DNA of 36,577 nt from CAZZNQ01 sp964655775 (GTDB lineage Bacteria; Planctomycetota; Brocadiia; SM23-32): assembly GCA_964655775.1 (NCBI GenBank), contig CAZZNQ010000036.1, positions 1-36,577 of the forward strand, written 5' to 3'. Positions 1 to 8,033 of this stretch are shown here, piece after piece. Position numbers and translations under genes: made by a program. The notes beneath the pieces are model-generated. The model did no database searches. It was not told the DNA's origin and saw only the letters and a list, made by a program, of their open reading frames with translations. Within the stretch, counting starts at the first letter, position 1; each line of letters begins with the position of its first letter.

Positions 1-290
1 CGCAGCAGCCGGTTGGCCAGCTCGACAACATCCGGCCGCTGGAGCAGGGGCTCGCCGCCGGTGATACACACCAGCCGCGTGCCAAAGCCGTGGGAGGTCC
101 GGAACACCTCGTCCAGCGGCAGCGCCTCGCCGGGCTCGGTGCGGGCGTACTCCGTGTCGCAGTAGCTGCAGCGCAGGTTGCAGCCCGCCAAGCGCACGAA
201 TGTGCACGGCAGCCCGGCGCGCGACGTTTCGCCCTGAATGCTGCGAAATACCTCGCTCACGGCCAGTTCGTGGTCGCCGCCTCCGCCCAT
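1..290 (-). CDS. queE: 7-carboxy-7-deazaguanine synthase (QueE), 3' part cut by window edge
   Basis: Radical SAM enzyme that converts 6-carboxy-tetrahydropterin to 7-carboxy-7-deazaguanine in the queuosine/7-deazaguanine pathway. Only the N-terminal 96 or so residues are inside the window. The frame shows the QueE signature FRSIQGE near residues 16-22, the radical SAM cluster motif C-N-L-R-C-S-Y-C (CX3CX2C) for the 4Fe-4S cluster around residues 42-49, and the SAM-binding GGEPLLQ motif near residues 80-86. The ATG shares its A with the TGA stop of the upstream AddB-like gene, which suggests translational coupling as the last visible gene of a minus-strand operon. The protein continues to the left of base 1. 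Pairing QueE with a recombination nuclease has no obvious functional logic; it is probably just co-transcription. Confidence 0.93.
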   Translation of the reverse strand, partial: MGGGGDHELAVSEVFRSIQGETSRAGLPCTFVRLAGCNLRCSYCDTEYARTEPGEALPLDEVFRTSHGFGTRLVCITGGEPLLQRPDVVELANRLL

Positions 291-3200
291 CACTCGATTC
301 CCCTCAGTTCCCGGAGCCCGGCCAGGTCGGCATCGGCCTGCTTCATCTCGGCCAGGTAGGCGCGCGCCGTCCCGCAGACGCACCGGAAGTCGCAGTATCT
401 GTCGCAGACGTGGCGGTCCTCCGGCGGCAGCGGCGGGAAGTTGCCGGCCGCTATCTGGTCCAGAATGAGGCGGACGGCCCGGCGGAAGCCGCTCGCGCCG
501 TCGGAGAGCGAATCCAGATCGGGTCCGGCGACCTCCTTGCCTTCCCGAGTGAAGAGGTAGGCGGCCGTCCCATCCTCCGCCTCAAGCAACTCGCACGAGG
601 CCATCAGGTAGACGGGGAGCTGAAGCTGACGGCCGCCGCGCAGGGTGTGCCTCTTGTACGGACGGCTGCTGCCCGTCTTGTAGTCCAGGACGCGGACGGC
701 CCCGTCCGGCAGGCGGTCTACCCGGTCGACGAAGCCGTGGAACTCGACGGTCCGGCCATCGCCGACCTCGAGGCGGTAGGGCTCCCATTCCTCGTATCCG
801 AACGACCACTCGAAGCGTTCCGGGCATGCCTCGGGGTGATCGTTGCGCTCGGTCTCCAGCAGCAGCTTCAGTTCTTCAAGCGTTCTGGCGCGCTCCGCCA
901 TCCAGGTGGCCCGGTGGTTCTCGGCGTGCGCGCCCGCAAGCTCGTCCAGAATCTCTCCCGCCCGGTTCAGACCGTCGGCCACCTCCTCGTCGGTTAACGT
1001 CCCCAGCCTGCTTCCCTGGAAGCGCTCCGTGAATAGCCGGGCCAGTGTCTGATGGATAATCGAGCCGCGTTCCAGCGGGGTGAGCTCGAGCTCCTCGGGC
1101 GGCGTCTCCACCTCCGCCACGCCGAGCACGTAGGTGAGGAAGTACTGGAACGGGCAGTAGGCATACGTCTCCAGACGGGTCGGGCTGACGGCCTCTCCGA
1201 ATTGCGCATACCGGTCTGCCAGGGCCTCCAGCAGGTCGCCGGCGCGTATCTTGCCGTCATAAGGCCCGTATGTCGGTACTCCCCAGCGCTCCGCCTCCAT
1301 CTGCATCGCCCGTTCGAAGTGCGCGGAGACGCGGGCCAGGTAATCCGTGCGAAGCGGGCCGTCTTTGCCCGGGGCGAACACGGCGGCGTCGTACTCCAGT
1401 TCGTCGAGCGCGCAGCGCAGCTCCTCGGCGGACCATTCCCTTCCGCTGAGGGGCACCCGTTGCACAAGCCCGGTGGGCAGGCCGCGCGCGAGGTCCTCGT
1501 CGGTCACGTCGTGGCCGGCCAGCGCGCTGCATGCTGCCGTGAGAAAGCGCGAGGCAAACCGCGGACGGCCGGAGTGCTGTTCCAGTCGGGGATAGGTCAG
1601 CACCACTTCCCGGCGCGCCGATCCGAGGGCGATGCGGAACAGGTAACGCTCCTCGTCCGGGCGGGCGCTCTGCAGCGGCAGGTCGGCGGCGCCCAGTCGT
1701 TCCGCGCAGCCGTTCAGGTCCTCGCGGTCCGTCTCAGTCAGCAGCGTACCGGACGAGATGTGTCGCGGGAAGCCTTTCTCCACCAGGCCCGGGACGATCA
1801 CGCGGTCGAACGTCGCGCCGCGCACGCCCATGATGCTGGAGACGCAGACACCGGTGTGCTGGAACCGTTCGCGGGGAACACTGCCCGCCGCGAGCCGTCT
1901 TCCCAGCACCCATGACAGAAGGGACTCGTCGGGAGTGGTGCCCGTCATGTCCAGGGCGCCCAGCGACGCCACGGCATCCAGCACTTCCCGCGTCCCTTCC
2001 TCGTCTCGCGGAGCGTAACGGCGGAGCAGCTTCGAGAGCCGAGAAGCGGATTCCGCCCAGGTTGAGGCCGTTGACGGCGTGCAGTCGGACAGGAGTCCGT
2101 CGACCAGTTTCGCGGCGAGCCGGCAGGAGACGGCGTCCCGACGGCAGGCCTCCGCCTCCGAATCGGTCTCGGCGGCATCGCCGTGGCGGACGAGAGCCGC
2201 TGCATGGTCTCCCAACCGCTCTCGCCACGTGTCGCGCCCCCGCTTCACTCCCGCCTCGCGCGACAGGCGGTGCACCGTCGTCGCCGAAAGCCCCTCGGGC
2301 CATGGCATTTCGGCTACGGCGAGGAAGTCCAGCACGTCCACGCGTTCCGGCTCCGACGTCGAGAGCGCCACCAGCTTGAGCGCGAGCCGCCCGGCGACGG
2401 TCGAGGTGAGCGGGACGCCTTCCCGGATGAAGTATCTCACTCCCGTGCGGTCCAGGCCTTCGGCTACGCGCGCTGCGTCCTCTCCGCCGGACCGCAGGAG
2501 CACGCCCGTCGTCTTCACCGCGTCGACGTTCGCGCCGGACAGGGCCGCCCTGGCGATCTCCACCGCCTCGGGGTCCTGCCCGGGGCAGCTTACCACACGC
2601 ACCGTGCCGTCCCACTCCCGCGCATTTCTTTCTCCCTTAGTGGATGCACGGTGCCGGTCCTGGAAGCAGTCCCGCCGAAGGCGCGCGAGGTCGGAGTCCG
2701 CGTCGTCCTCGTCGATGCAGTCAGGTCCTTCCACCCGCAGGCACGACGCGAGCCAATCGACGACGGGCTTGGCGTATTCGAATCCGGGAGTGGGGCCGTC
2801 ATCGTCCGCCCACCACAGAAGATAGGCCGACGCACTGCGCGCAGTCGAGAGAAGACGTGATACCAAGCTCCGCTGGACGGGTGTGAAATCGTAGAAGCCG
2901 TAGAGACAGCAGATGTCCGGAAGCTCGATTGGGCGGTCCTCGGATGCCGCCCGGGAAAGCAGGTCCCGTTCGGTGAAGACGCCTTCCGCCCGCCTCCAGG
3001 ACTTCAGTTCGTCCCAGATGTCGGCCAGTTCGGCCAGCTTCCGGCGGCTGCCGGGGTCCCGAAGGCTGCCGGATTCGGCTGCGCTTCGCAGGCGGTCCGG
3101 CGTCCAGAGGCAGTCCTCCAGCAGCCGGATGGCGTAGTGCATGGCCGGCGCGCTGTTGGCGTAGTCCCGGAGCGAGGCGAAGTAGGAGGGCGCGGGAAGG

Positions 3201-3502
3201 GCGGCGATGATGCGCCGCAGGACCAGTTCCTCGGCGCCGTCGGGAACCGGCTGCCGGCCGGCGGAAGTCAGGTGGAACTGGACCATCCGCCGTGCGGCTG
3301 CACGGATTGTAAGGAACTCGACGCCCATCAGGCCGCCGGCCTCGCGGGCGGCGACGCGTCTCAGGTGCAGGGCAAGCAGATTCGTGGGAACCAGCACCCA
3401 CGTGAGTTTGCCGGGGCTCCCCGGCGCCGCGGCGAGGTCCCGGGCGAACTCGCGCTCGAGCGCGGCAAACGACCGCGCTCCCACCAGCCTGCTCGTATTC
3501 AT
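290..3502 (-). CDS. AddB-like PD-(D/E)XK nuclease/helicase-like protein
   Basis: About 1,070 residues, in the size range of AddB/RexB subunits that act with AddA in double-strand break resection. The C-terminal RecB-type nuclease is clear: an H in GSIIHQTL, an Asp in GFVDRVD, and the D940-Y-K942 motif of LDYKTG. Cysteines that could hold an AddB-type 4Fe-4S cluster are C783 (YCPFQYF) and C1033, C1037, C1043, with C1041 as an extra. The N-terminal part has a helicase-like VLVPT strand but no visible Walker A motif at the start, so ATPase activity is doubtful. I chose the ATG at 3502 because AGGAG lies 6 nt upstream (plus-strand 3508-3513); an ATG at 3523 would add seven residues. It follows a Gfo/Idh/MocA gene by 37 bp and overlaps queE by one base. 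No AddA partner is in the window. Confidence 0.82.
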   Translation of the reverse strand: MNTSRLVGARSFAALEREFARDLAAAPGSPGKLTWVLVPTNLLALHLRRVAAREAGGLMGVEFLTIRAAARRMVQFHLTSAGRQPVPDGAEELVLRRIIAALPAPSYFASLRDYANSAPAMHYAIRLLEDCLWTPDRLRSAAESGSLRDPGSRRKLAELADIWDELKSWRRAEGVFTERDLLSRAASEDRPIELPDICCLYGFYDFTPVQRSLVSRLLSTARSASAYLLWWADDDGPTPGFEYAKPVVDWLASCLRVEGPDCIDEDDADSDLARLRRDCFQDRHRASTKGERNAREWDGTVRVVSCPGQDPEAVEIARAALSGANVDAVKTTGVLLRSGGEDAARVAEGLDRTGVRYFIREGVPLTSTVAGRLALKLVALSTSEPERVDVLDFLAVAEMPWPEGLSATTVHRLSREAGVKRGRDTWRERLGDHAAALVRHGDAAETDSEAEACRRDAVSCRLAAKLVDGLLSDCTPSTASTWAESASRLSKLLRRYAPRDEEGTREVLDAVASLGALDMTGTTPDESLLSWVLGRRLAAGSVPRERFQHTGVCVSSIMGVRGATFDRVIVPGLVEKGFPRHISSGTLLTETDREDLNGCAERLGAADLPLQSARPDEERYLFRIALGSARREVVLTYPRLEQHSGRPRFASRFLTAACSALAGHDVTDEDLARGLPTGLVQRVPLSGREWSAEELRCALDELEYDAAVFAPGKDGPLRTDYLARVSAHFERAMQMEAERWGVPTYGPYDGKIRAGDLLEALADRYAQFGEAVSPTRLETYAYCPFQYFLTYVLGVAEVETPPEELELTPLERGSIIHQTLARLFTERFQGSRLGTLTDEEVADGLNRAGEILDELAGAHAENHRATWMAERARTLEELKLLLETERNDHPEACPERFEWSFGYEEWEPYRLEVGDGRTVEFHGFVDRVDRLPDGAVRVLDYKTGSSRPYKRHTLRGGRQLQLPVYLMASCELLEAEDGTAAYLFTREGKEVAGPDLDSLSDGASGFRRAVRLILDQIAAGNFPPLPPEDRHVCDRYCDFRCVCGTARAYLAEMKQADADLAGLRELRGIE

Positions 3503-3539
3503 GCCGCGCTCCTGCCGCCCCATCGGCGAGGTCGCTCCG

Positions 3540-4595
3540 TCAATCGACCGTCAGCCCGGCGTCGCGGTAGATGGACTCGCATACGGCGAGTGTCTTGAGT
3601 GCGTCGTCGCCGGGGCTCCGGAACGGTTCGCCGTCCGTGACCCACCGGCCGAACGCCGCCACCATCGCCGAGCGCGAGCCGCCCTCACTCTCTTCAGAAA
3701 GGTCTATCTCCGTCCATTCCTTCGCCGGGATTTCCTGGCCTGCGACGGTTCCGCCCTCGGTCAGGTAGATCTGAGTGGCGCCCCTGCGGCCGAACGTCAT
3801 CTGGCCAACGGTGCCGACGATGCGGGTCTCGCCCAGCCCGGCGCCCGGCACGGCCGATCCGCCCGTGATCACGCCCAGTCCGCCGCCCGACAGCGATACC
3901 ACGCCACTGATCAGGTCTTCGACCTCGACGCCCTCGGGGCTGTTGAACGTGCCGCCGAATGCCTTTGCGCTCACAACTTCCTGATCGGTGACGTAGCGCA
4001 TCCAGTCGATCGTGTGGATGGAATTCATGATCAGGAAACCGCCGCCGGCCGTCTCGCGTTTCAGCCGCCAGTCGGTCTTGGCCCGCTGGGTGTAGCCGCC
4101 GGTCCAGTAAGATTCCTTCTTGTTGGCCAGGCCCATGATGACCCATGCCGTCACCTTGCCGAGGGTGCCGTCTGTAACGACCTTGCGCACGCCCGTGGTG
4201 TCGGAGCCGTAGCGCCGGACGAAGCAGCACCCCAGCTTGCGCCCGGTTTCAGCCGCCACGTCCACGATGTGCTGGCCCTGCGCGACGGTGCAGGCGATGG
4301 GCTTCTCGCAGAGCACGTGCTTGCCGGCTTCCATTGCGGCGACGGCGATCGGCTCGTGCAGGTAATGGGGCGTGGAGATGAGGACGGCGTCCACGTCCGT
4401 GCGGGCCAGCAGGTCCTTCTGCGTGCCGCAGGGCTCCGCGCCCTCGGCCTGCTCGGCCAGATCCTTGGCCAGGTCCTCCTTTACGTCGTACGTCGCCGCC
4501 AGTTCGGCGTTCTCCGCTTCCATCACGGCCTTGAAGTTCTGCACGGCGATCTCGCCGCACCCGATCATGCCGTATCGGACTACCTTTTCCGCCAT
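3540..4595 (-). CDS. Gfo/Idh/MocA family oxidoreductase (paralog 1)
   Basis: 351-residue NAD(P)-dependent oxidoreductase of the Gfo/Idh/MocA type; family members oxidise or reduce sugars, inositols and related compounds, and the substrate here cannot be told. The N-terminal Rossmann motif is GMIGCGEIA (residues 9-17), the catalytic-lysine motif is CEKPIA (K98 region), and the C-terminal half has the usual His in NSIHTIDW. GGAG precedes the ATG. It lies 52 bp after a close paralog on the same strand and 37 bp before the AddB-like gene, so all three are probably one transcript. It shares long blocks with the paralog (YWTGGYxQRAKTDWRL; FGGxxNSPEGVEVED), which points to tandem duplication. It has no signal peptide and is likely cytoplasmic. 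Confidence 0.9.
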   Translation of the reverse strand: MAEKVVRYGMIGCGEIAVQNFKAVMEAENAELAATYDVKEDLAKDLAEQAEGAEPCGTQKDLLARTDVDAVLISTPHYLHEPIAVAAMEAGKHVLCEKPIACTVAQGQHIVDVAAETGRKLGCCFVRRYGSDTTGVRKVVTDGTLGKVTAWVIMGLANKKESYWTGGYTQRAKTDWRLKRETAGGGFLIMNSIHTIDWMRYVTDQEVVSAKAFGGTFNSPEGVEVEDLISGVVSLSGGGLGVITGGSAVPGAGLGETRIVGTVGQMTFGRRGATQIYLTEGGTVAGQEIPAKEWTEIDLSEESEGGSRSAMVAAFGRWVTDGEPFRSPGDDALKTLAVCESIYRDAGLTVD

Positions 4596-4647
4596 CGTCC
4601 TTCTCCCGAATCACAGCCAGTGCGAAACAATACGTTCCGGTGATCCA

Positions 4648-5706
4648 TCAGTACTTGCCCAGGCCGGCGTCCTTGTAGATGGACTCGCAGACCTGGAGGG
4701 ATTTCAGGGCGTCGGAGCCGGGGCTGAGGAACGGCGTACCGTCCAGCACCCATTCGCTGTATGACTGCACCATCATCGTGCGGGCCAGTTTCGCGTCGTT
4801 GTCGTCCAGCTCGATGGTGGTCCACTCGCCGGCCGGCACTTCCTGGCCGTTGGCCTCGCCGCCTTCATCCAGGTAGACGTCTATGGACTTGCTCCCGTAG
4901 CCGCCGATCTTGATCTGGCCCCTGGTGCCGAGGATGCGGTTCTCGCCCAGGCCGCCGCCGGGCGCAGCCGACGAACCTGCGATCACGCCGACCCCACCGC
5001 CGGAGAGCAGCACCGTCGCCGCGACGAAGTCCTCGACCTCGACGCCCTCGGGGCTGTTGTAGTTACCGCCGAATGCCTCCGCCCCGACGACCTCCTCGCC
5101 GCAGATGTAGCGGTAGTAGTCGATGTTGTGTATCAGGTTCATGACAAGATACCCGCCGCCGGCGGTTTCCCAGTGCAGGCGCCAGTCGGTCTTCGCGCGC
5201 TGGCTGTAGCCGCCGGTCCAGTAGGTCTCGCGCTTCTGGCCGAGTTCCGCCATGACCCATCCCATGACGTCCCCGATCTGCCCGCTCTCGATAAGCTCGC
5301 GCCCCACGCGACACATCCCGCGCCAGCGCTGCATGAAGCAGATGCCCAGCTTGCGGCCGGCCTTCTCGGCTGCATCGACCATGCGCTGCCCCTGCTCGAC
5401 GTTGACGGCTATCGGCTTCTCGCATAGAACGTGCTTGCCGGCCTGGACGGAGGCGACGGTGATCGGTTCGTGCAGGAAATGGGGCGTCGAGATGATGACG
5501 GCGTCCACGTCGTCGGCCGCCAGGAGGTCCTCTTGTTTCGCGTAGGCGGTGGCGTCCTCCTGCCGCGAGGCCAAATCCTCCGCCAGTTCGCTTTTCACGT
5601 CAAAGGTGGCGGCCAGGCACGATCTGTCCGCGCCCAGGACGGCGTCGCAGTTCTGCACGGCTATCTCGCCGCATCCGATGAGCCCGTACCGCAGTTCATC
5701 CGCCAT
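4648..5706 (-). CDS. Gfo/Idh/MocA family oxidoreductase (paralog 2)
   Basis: 352-residue NAD(P)-dependent oxidoreductase, paralog of the gene just downstream. It has the Rossmann motif GLIGCGEIA near the N terminus, CEKPIAVN with the conserved lysine near residue 97, and NLIHNIDYYRY carrying the usual active-site His in the second domain. The start is well supported by a full Shine-Dalgarno AGGAGGT (complement of 5713-5719) 6 nt upstream of the ATG. A candidate promoter lies in the 82-bp gap to the PHP gene, so this may be the first gene of the gfo-gfo-addB-queE transcript. It differs from paralog 1 in the substrate-facing region after the lysine motif (FMQRWRGM versus FVRRYGSD), so the two may use different substrates. 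Confidence 0.9.
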   Translation of the reverse strand: MADELRYGLIGCGEIAVQNCDAVLGADRSCLAATFDVKSELAEDLASRQEDATAYAKQEDLLAADDVDAVIISTPHFLHEPITVASVQAGKHVLCEKPIAVNVEQGQRMVDAAEKAGRKLGICFMQRWRGMCRVGRELIESGQIGDVMGWVMAELGQKRETYWTGGYSQRAKTDWRLHWETAGGGYLVMNLIHNIDYYRYICGEEVVGAEAFGGNYNSPEGVEVEDFVAATVLLSGGGVGVIAGSSAAPGGGLGENRILGTRGQIKIGGYGSKSIDVYLDEGGEANGQEVPAGEWTTIELDDNDAKLARTMMVQSYSEWVLDGTPFLSPGSDALKSLQVCESIYKDAGLGKY

Positions 5707-5739
5707 AATCGGACCTCCTGATTCTGATTGTGCCGACCT

Positions 5740-5768
5740 ATGCTACTGCGATCCTTGCGAAGTCACAA
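5740..5768 (-). promoter_or_regulatory. candidate sigma-70 promoter for gfo-gfo-addB-queE
   Basis: On the minus strand TTGTGA (5763-5768) and TAGCAT (5740-5745) are 17 nt apart, each 4/6 to consensus. It is placed 34 bp upstream of the paralog 2 start codon in the short gap behind the PHP gene. Seen in sequence only; read-through from the PHP gene is also possible. Confidence 0.4.
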
Positions 5769-5788
5769 CGCGCAGCCGCAAATCGGCG

Positions 5789-7285
5789 CTATTCGGTCCA
5801 GATCGGGCTGGACCACGCCATCTGGCCGTTTGCCTGCGTGACCCGCACGTAGTAGAAGTCGTCCTCTCCGGTCGACTCGTCCTCGAACTCCAGCGAAGCG
5901 GCATACATCGCCTCCGGCACCAGCCGATGCACCAGTATCGCCTCCGCCGGGAACGGCCCGATGAAGTCGATCTCACTGCTCTCCGCCAGATCCCCGAGCG
6001 GATAGCGAAGGCGCATCCGCGTCGGCGAGTCGACCTCCAGCGTGAGGGCAGAGCCCCGACGCGCCTCCATCTCCAGCACCACGGCGTTCGTCGGCGTCTC
6101 GGCGAACGCTCCTTCGCGCGCCGTGTAGGACTGCCAGCGGCAGACGTCCGGCCCGAACTCGACCACGCGGTTGCGCCGTTCCTCGTCGAATGGTCCGCTC
6201 TGGAAACAGGGCATGTAGCTCAGCAGGTGGCCGCCGCTGATGCCCGCCCGCATCGTCCAGTCCGCCGTGCGCGGTACCCCAAGGGCGGTCCACGGCCCCC
6301 ATCCGAACTCGATGCGGCACTTGACCGGCCCCGCCAACGGATCCGTGCCCTTCGCGGCGTCCTCGGGGAAGTGGCGATGGATGACGCGGTTGTTGCGCAG
6401 CACCTCGATCATCGCCATGTCGTCCCAGCCGCGCGCGTTCACCCGGATGTGGCGTTTCCGGCCGGGCGGGATCGGCGAGCCCATCATGGCGCCGTTGACG
6501 GAAAAGGCCAGTTCGATGCGGTCGCCCGTTACGGCATAAGTGCGTCGGGACCGAAGCGCGTCCCAGACGGCCGCTCGCGTCTTCTCCGCCGCATAGACGG
6601 CGGCCAGACCTTCGCCGTAGGCGCCGGGGTATCCGAAGTGGTCGTCCGTTCCGGCGACGAAGCCGAAGCGCCGTCCGTGCGCGAGGGCGTACTGCAGAGT
6701 GTTGCGCGTCGTGCGCGGTCCAAGCGAATGCCGCACATAGGGCCAGGGCCCGCGGTCGCGCTCGGAACCACCGTGTTCGCTGTAGATCTCGACCAGTGGC
6801 GAAACGGATTCGTCGACGCCCTCCCAGGTCACTCCGCGTCCCGGCGCACCGCTGCGGTAGGCGACGTGGTGGGGTATCAGCAGGGCGCCGTTTCGCCTGG
6901 CGAAGTCGGTCAGGGCATCGATGTTGTCGGGCAGGAATAGCTCACCCTCGTCGTCCGGGAACAGCACCGAACGGTCGCCGTAGGCGCTGGAGTGCCATTC
7001 GTAGCCCAGGAACGCAACGAACTCGCCGGGGCGGTTCGCCTCGGCGATCAGCTTCCTGGTGGTGGGCCACACGGCGGAATGGTGGTCGAAGCCCTCCTTC
7101 CACTCGCTCTCCTGGCCGCCGGGCATCTCGGGCATGTCGTGCCAGTGAGCGTGGCCCGTGAAGGCGAAGAAGTCCAGGTGGCTCTGCGCGATGTCGATGG
7201 CGCGCTCGAGCGAGCCCTTGGAGTAATGCAGCAGGCCGACGCTGCAGTGGTTGTGCAGGTCGCCCCACAGGAGTTTGTATGGCAT
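5789..7285 (-). CDS. PHP-domain protein (DUF3604-like metal-dependent hydrolase)
   Basis: Polymerase/histidinol-phosphatase-fold protein of about 498 residues; the family binds two or three metals and usually hydrolyses phosphoesters. The start of the domain is WGDLHNHCS (HxH motif) within the first 15 residues, followed by FTGHAHWHDMPEM, a GYEW Glu-bearing strand, LLIPHHVAY and GTDDHFGYPG, which together supply the expected His/Asp/Glu metal ligands. The C-terminal third (after about residue 260) looks like a beta-sandwich. I prefer the ATG at 7285 because the domain begins there; the frame stays open to an ATG at 7324 that would add 13 residues. No signal peptide is visible. A TTGACG hexamer lies upstream (complement of 7377-7382) but without a good -10. 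The true substrate is unknown. Confidence 0.8.
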   Translation of the reverse strand: MPYKLLWGDLHNHCSVGLLHYSKGSLERAIDIAQSHLDFFAFTGHAHWHDMPEMPGGQESEWKEGFDHHSAVWPTTRKLIAEANRPGEFVAFLGYEWHSSAYGDRSVLFPDDEGELFLPDNIDALTDFARRNGALLIPHHVAYRSGAPGRGVTWEGVDESVSPLVEIYSEHGGSERDRGPWPYVRHSLGPRTTRNTLQYALAHGRRFGFVAGTDDHFGYPGAYGEGLAAVYAAEKTRAAVWDALRSRRTYAVTGDRIELAFSVNGAMMGSPIPPGRKRHIRVNARGWDDMAMIEVLRNNRVIHRHFPEDAAKGTDPLAGPVKCRIEFGWGPWTALGVPRTADWTMRAGISGGHLLSYMPCFQSGPFDEERRNRVVEFGPDVCRWQSYTAREGAFAETPTNAVVLEMEARRGSALTLEVDSPTRMRLRYPLGDLAESSEIDFIGPFPAEAILVHRLVPEAMYAASLEFEDESTGEDDFYYVRVTQANGQMAWSSPIWTE

Positions 7286-7416
7286 CCGAAATCGCGCCTC
7301 AGGTCGGAGGGATCCGGCCGGCATTCATGCGGCCTGCGGGGGCCGCTTTGTCCAGTGGAACTCATGCTCGCCGGTCCGTCAAGCGGCACGCGTTGCGGCC
7401 TGATCTCTGCCGCAGG

Positions 7417-7441
7417 CATTCCGCAGAAGGTGTGCGGAATG
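7417..7441. repeat. perfect 9-bp inverted repeat upstream of the HU gene
   Basis: CATTCCGCA (7417-7425) and TGCGGAATG (7433-7441) are exact inverted copies around a 7-nt loop. The repeat sits between the divergent PHP and HU genes and ends 5 bp before the HU gene's -35 hexamer. It has no T tract on either strand, so an operator is more likely than a terminator. Confidence 0.6.
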
Positions 7442-7445
7442 GGTC

Positions 7446-7475
7446 TTGCCCGAAGCACGCCAAAAGCGTTATGAT
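7446..7475 (+). promoter_or_regulatory. candidate sigma-70 promoter of the HU gene
   Basis: TTGCCC (7446-7451) and TATGAT (7470-7475) are 18 nt apart; the -10 matches 5/6 and the -35 4/6. The expected start of transcription is near 7482, leaving a leader of roughly 50 nt before the HU start codon. Confidence 0.55.
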
Positions 7476-7534
7476 TGTGCCACGTTGCAAAGCCTGGGTG
7501 AGGGACTCTGTACCTTAACTGTGGAGGAGTGGGA

Positions 7535-7828
7535 ATGGCCAAGTCCATGACGAAGGCTCAGACCGTGGACGCACTTGCGAAGAAGATGGACATGACGAAG
7601 AAGGACGTGGCGGCATTTCTGGACGAGCTGGCGGCTCTCGCGTACAAGCAGGCCAAGAACGGGTTCACGATCCCCGGCATCGGCAAGCTGACCGTCGTAA
7701 AGCGCAAGGCGCGCAAGGGCCGCAACCCCGCAACCGGCGAGACGATCCGCATCCCCGCCAGGAAGGCGCTGAAGTTCCGCGTCGCCAAGGCGGCAAAGGA
7801 CGCGATTCTTCCGGCGAAGAAGAAATAG
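7535..7828 (+). CDS. HU-type histone-like DNA-binding protein
   Basis: 97-residue nucleoid protein of the HU/IHF family that bends and compacts DNA as a dimer. The N-terminal helices start MTKAQTVDALAKK, and the beta-arm region carries GFTIPGIGKLTV followed by RKGRNPATGETI, where the conserved RNP tip intercalates into DNA. The C terminus ends in a Lys-rich PAKKK stretch. The ATG at 7535 is preceded by GGAGG (7523-7527) with 7-nt spacing; a GTG at 7529 in the same frame lies too close to the ribosome site to be the start. It is monocistronic, with a promoter upstream and a strong hairpin 25 bp downstream. Whether it is HU or a specialised HU-like protein cannot be told without phylogeny. Confidence 0.93.
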   Translation: MAKSMTKAQTVDALAKKMDMTKKDVAAFLDELAALAYKQAKNGFTIPGIGKLTVVKRKARKGRNPATGETIRIPARKALKFRVAKAAKDAILPAKKK

Positions 7829-7852
7829 CAGTATTCGCAGGCTTTGCATAGG

Positions 7853-7894
7853 GCGGGCCGGTGCGAGCGCAGAAAAGCGCGTCGCCCGGCCCGC
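7853..7894 (+). terminator. possible terminator hairpin after the HU gene
   Basis: GCGGGCCGG (7853-7861) pairs perfectly with CCGGCCCGC (7886-7894), with a nested GCGC/GCGC stem (7867-7870, 7877-7880) in the loop. Only TTCGTG follows, so there is no real U tract. It could be a GC-rich terminator or an mRNA 3'-end stabiliser. Confidence 0.45.
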
Positions 7895-7922
7895 TTCGTG
7901 TACGGGGAAGCCGACGCGGACG

Positions 7923-7952
7923 TTGGACACCCGTTAACCGGCGATGTATTCT
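7923..7952 (+). promoter_or_regulatory. weak promoter candidate for the third Gfo/Idh/MocA gene
   Basis: TTGGAC (7923-7928) and TATTCT (7947-7952) are 18 nt apart; both are partial matches. It fits the position, about 80 bp before the start codon at 8034. Confidence 0.3.
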
Positions 7953-8033
7953 TACGCACATGCTCTTTTCGGGCGCGAGCGCGTCCGGACGCCAGCAAGC
8001 CACGACTTTAGTCGCAGACGCAGGGAGGATGAA

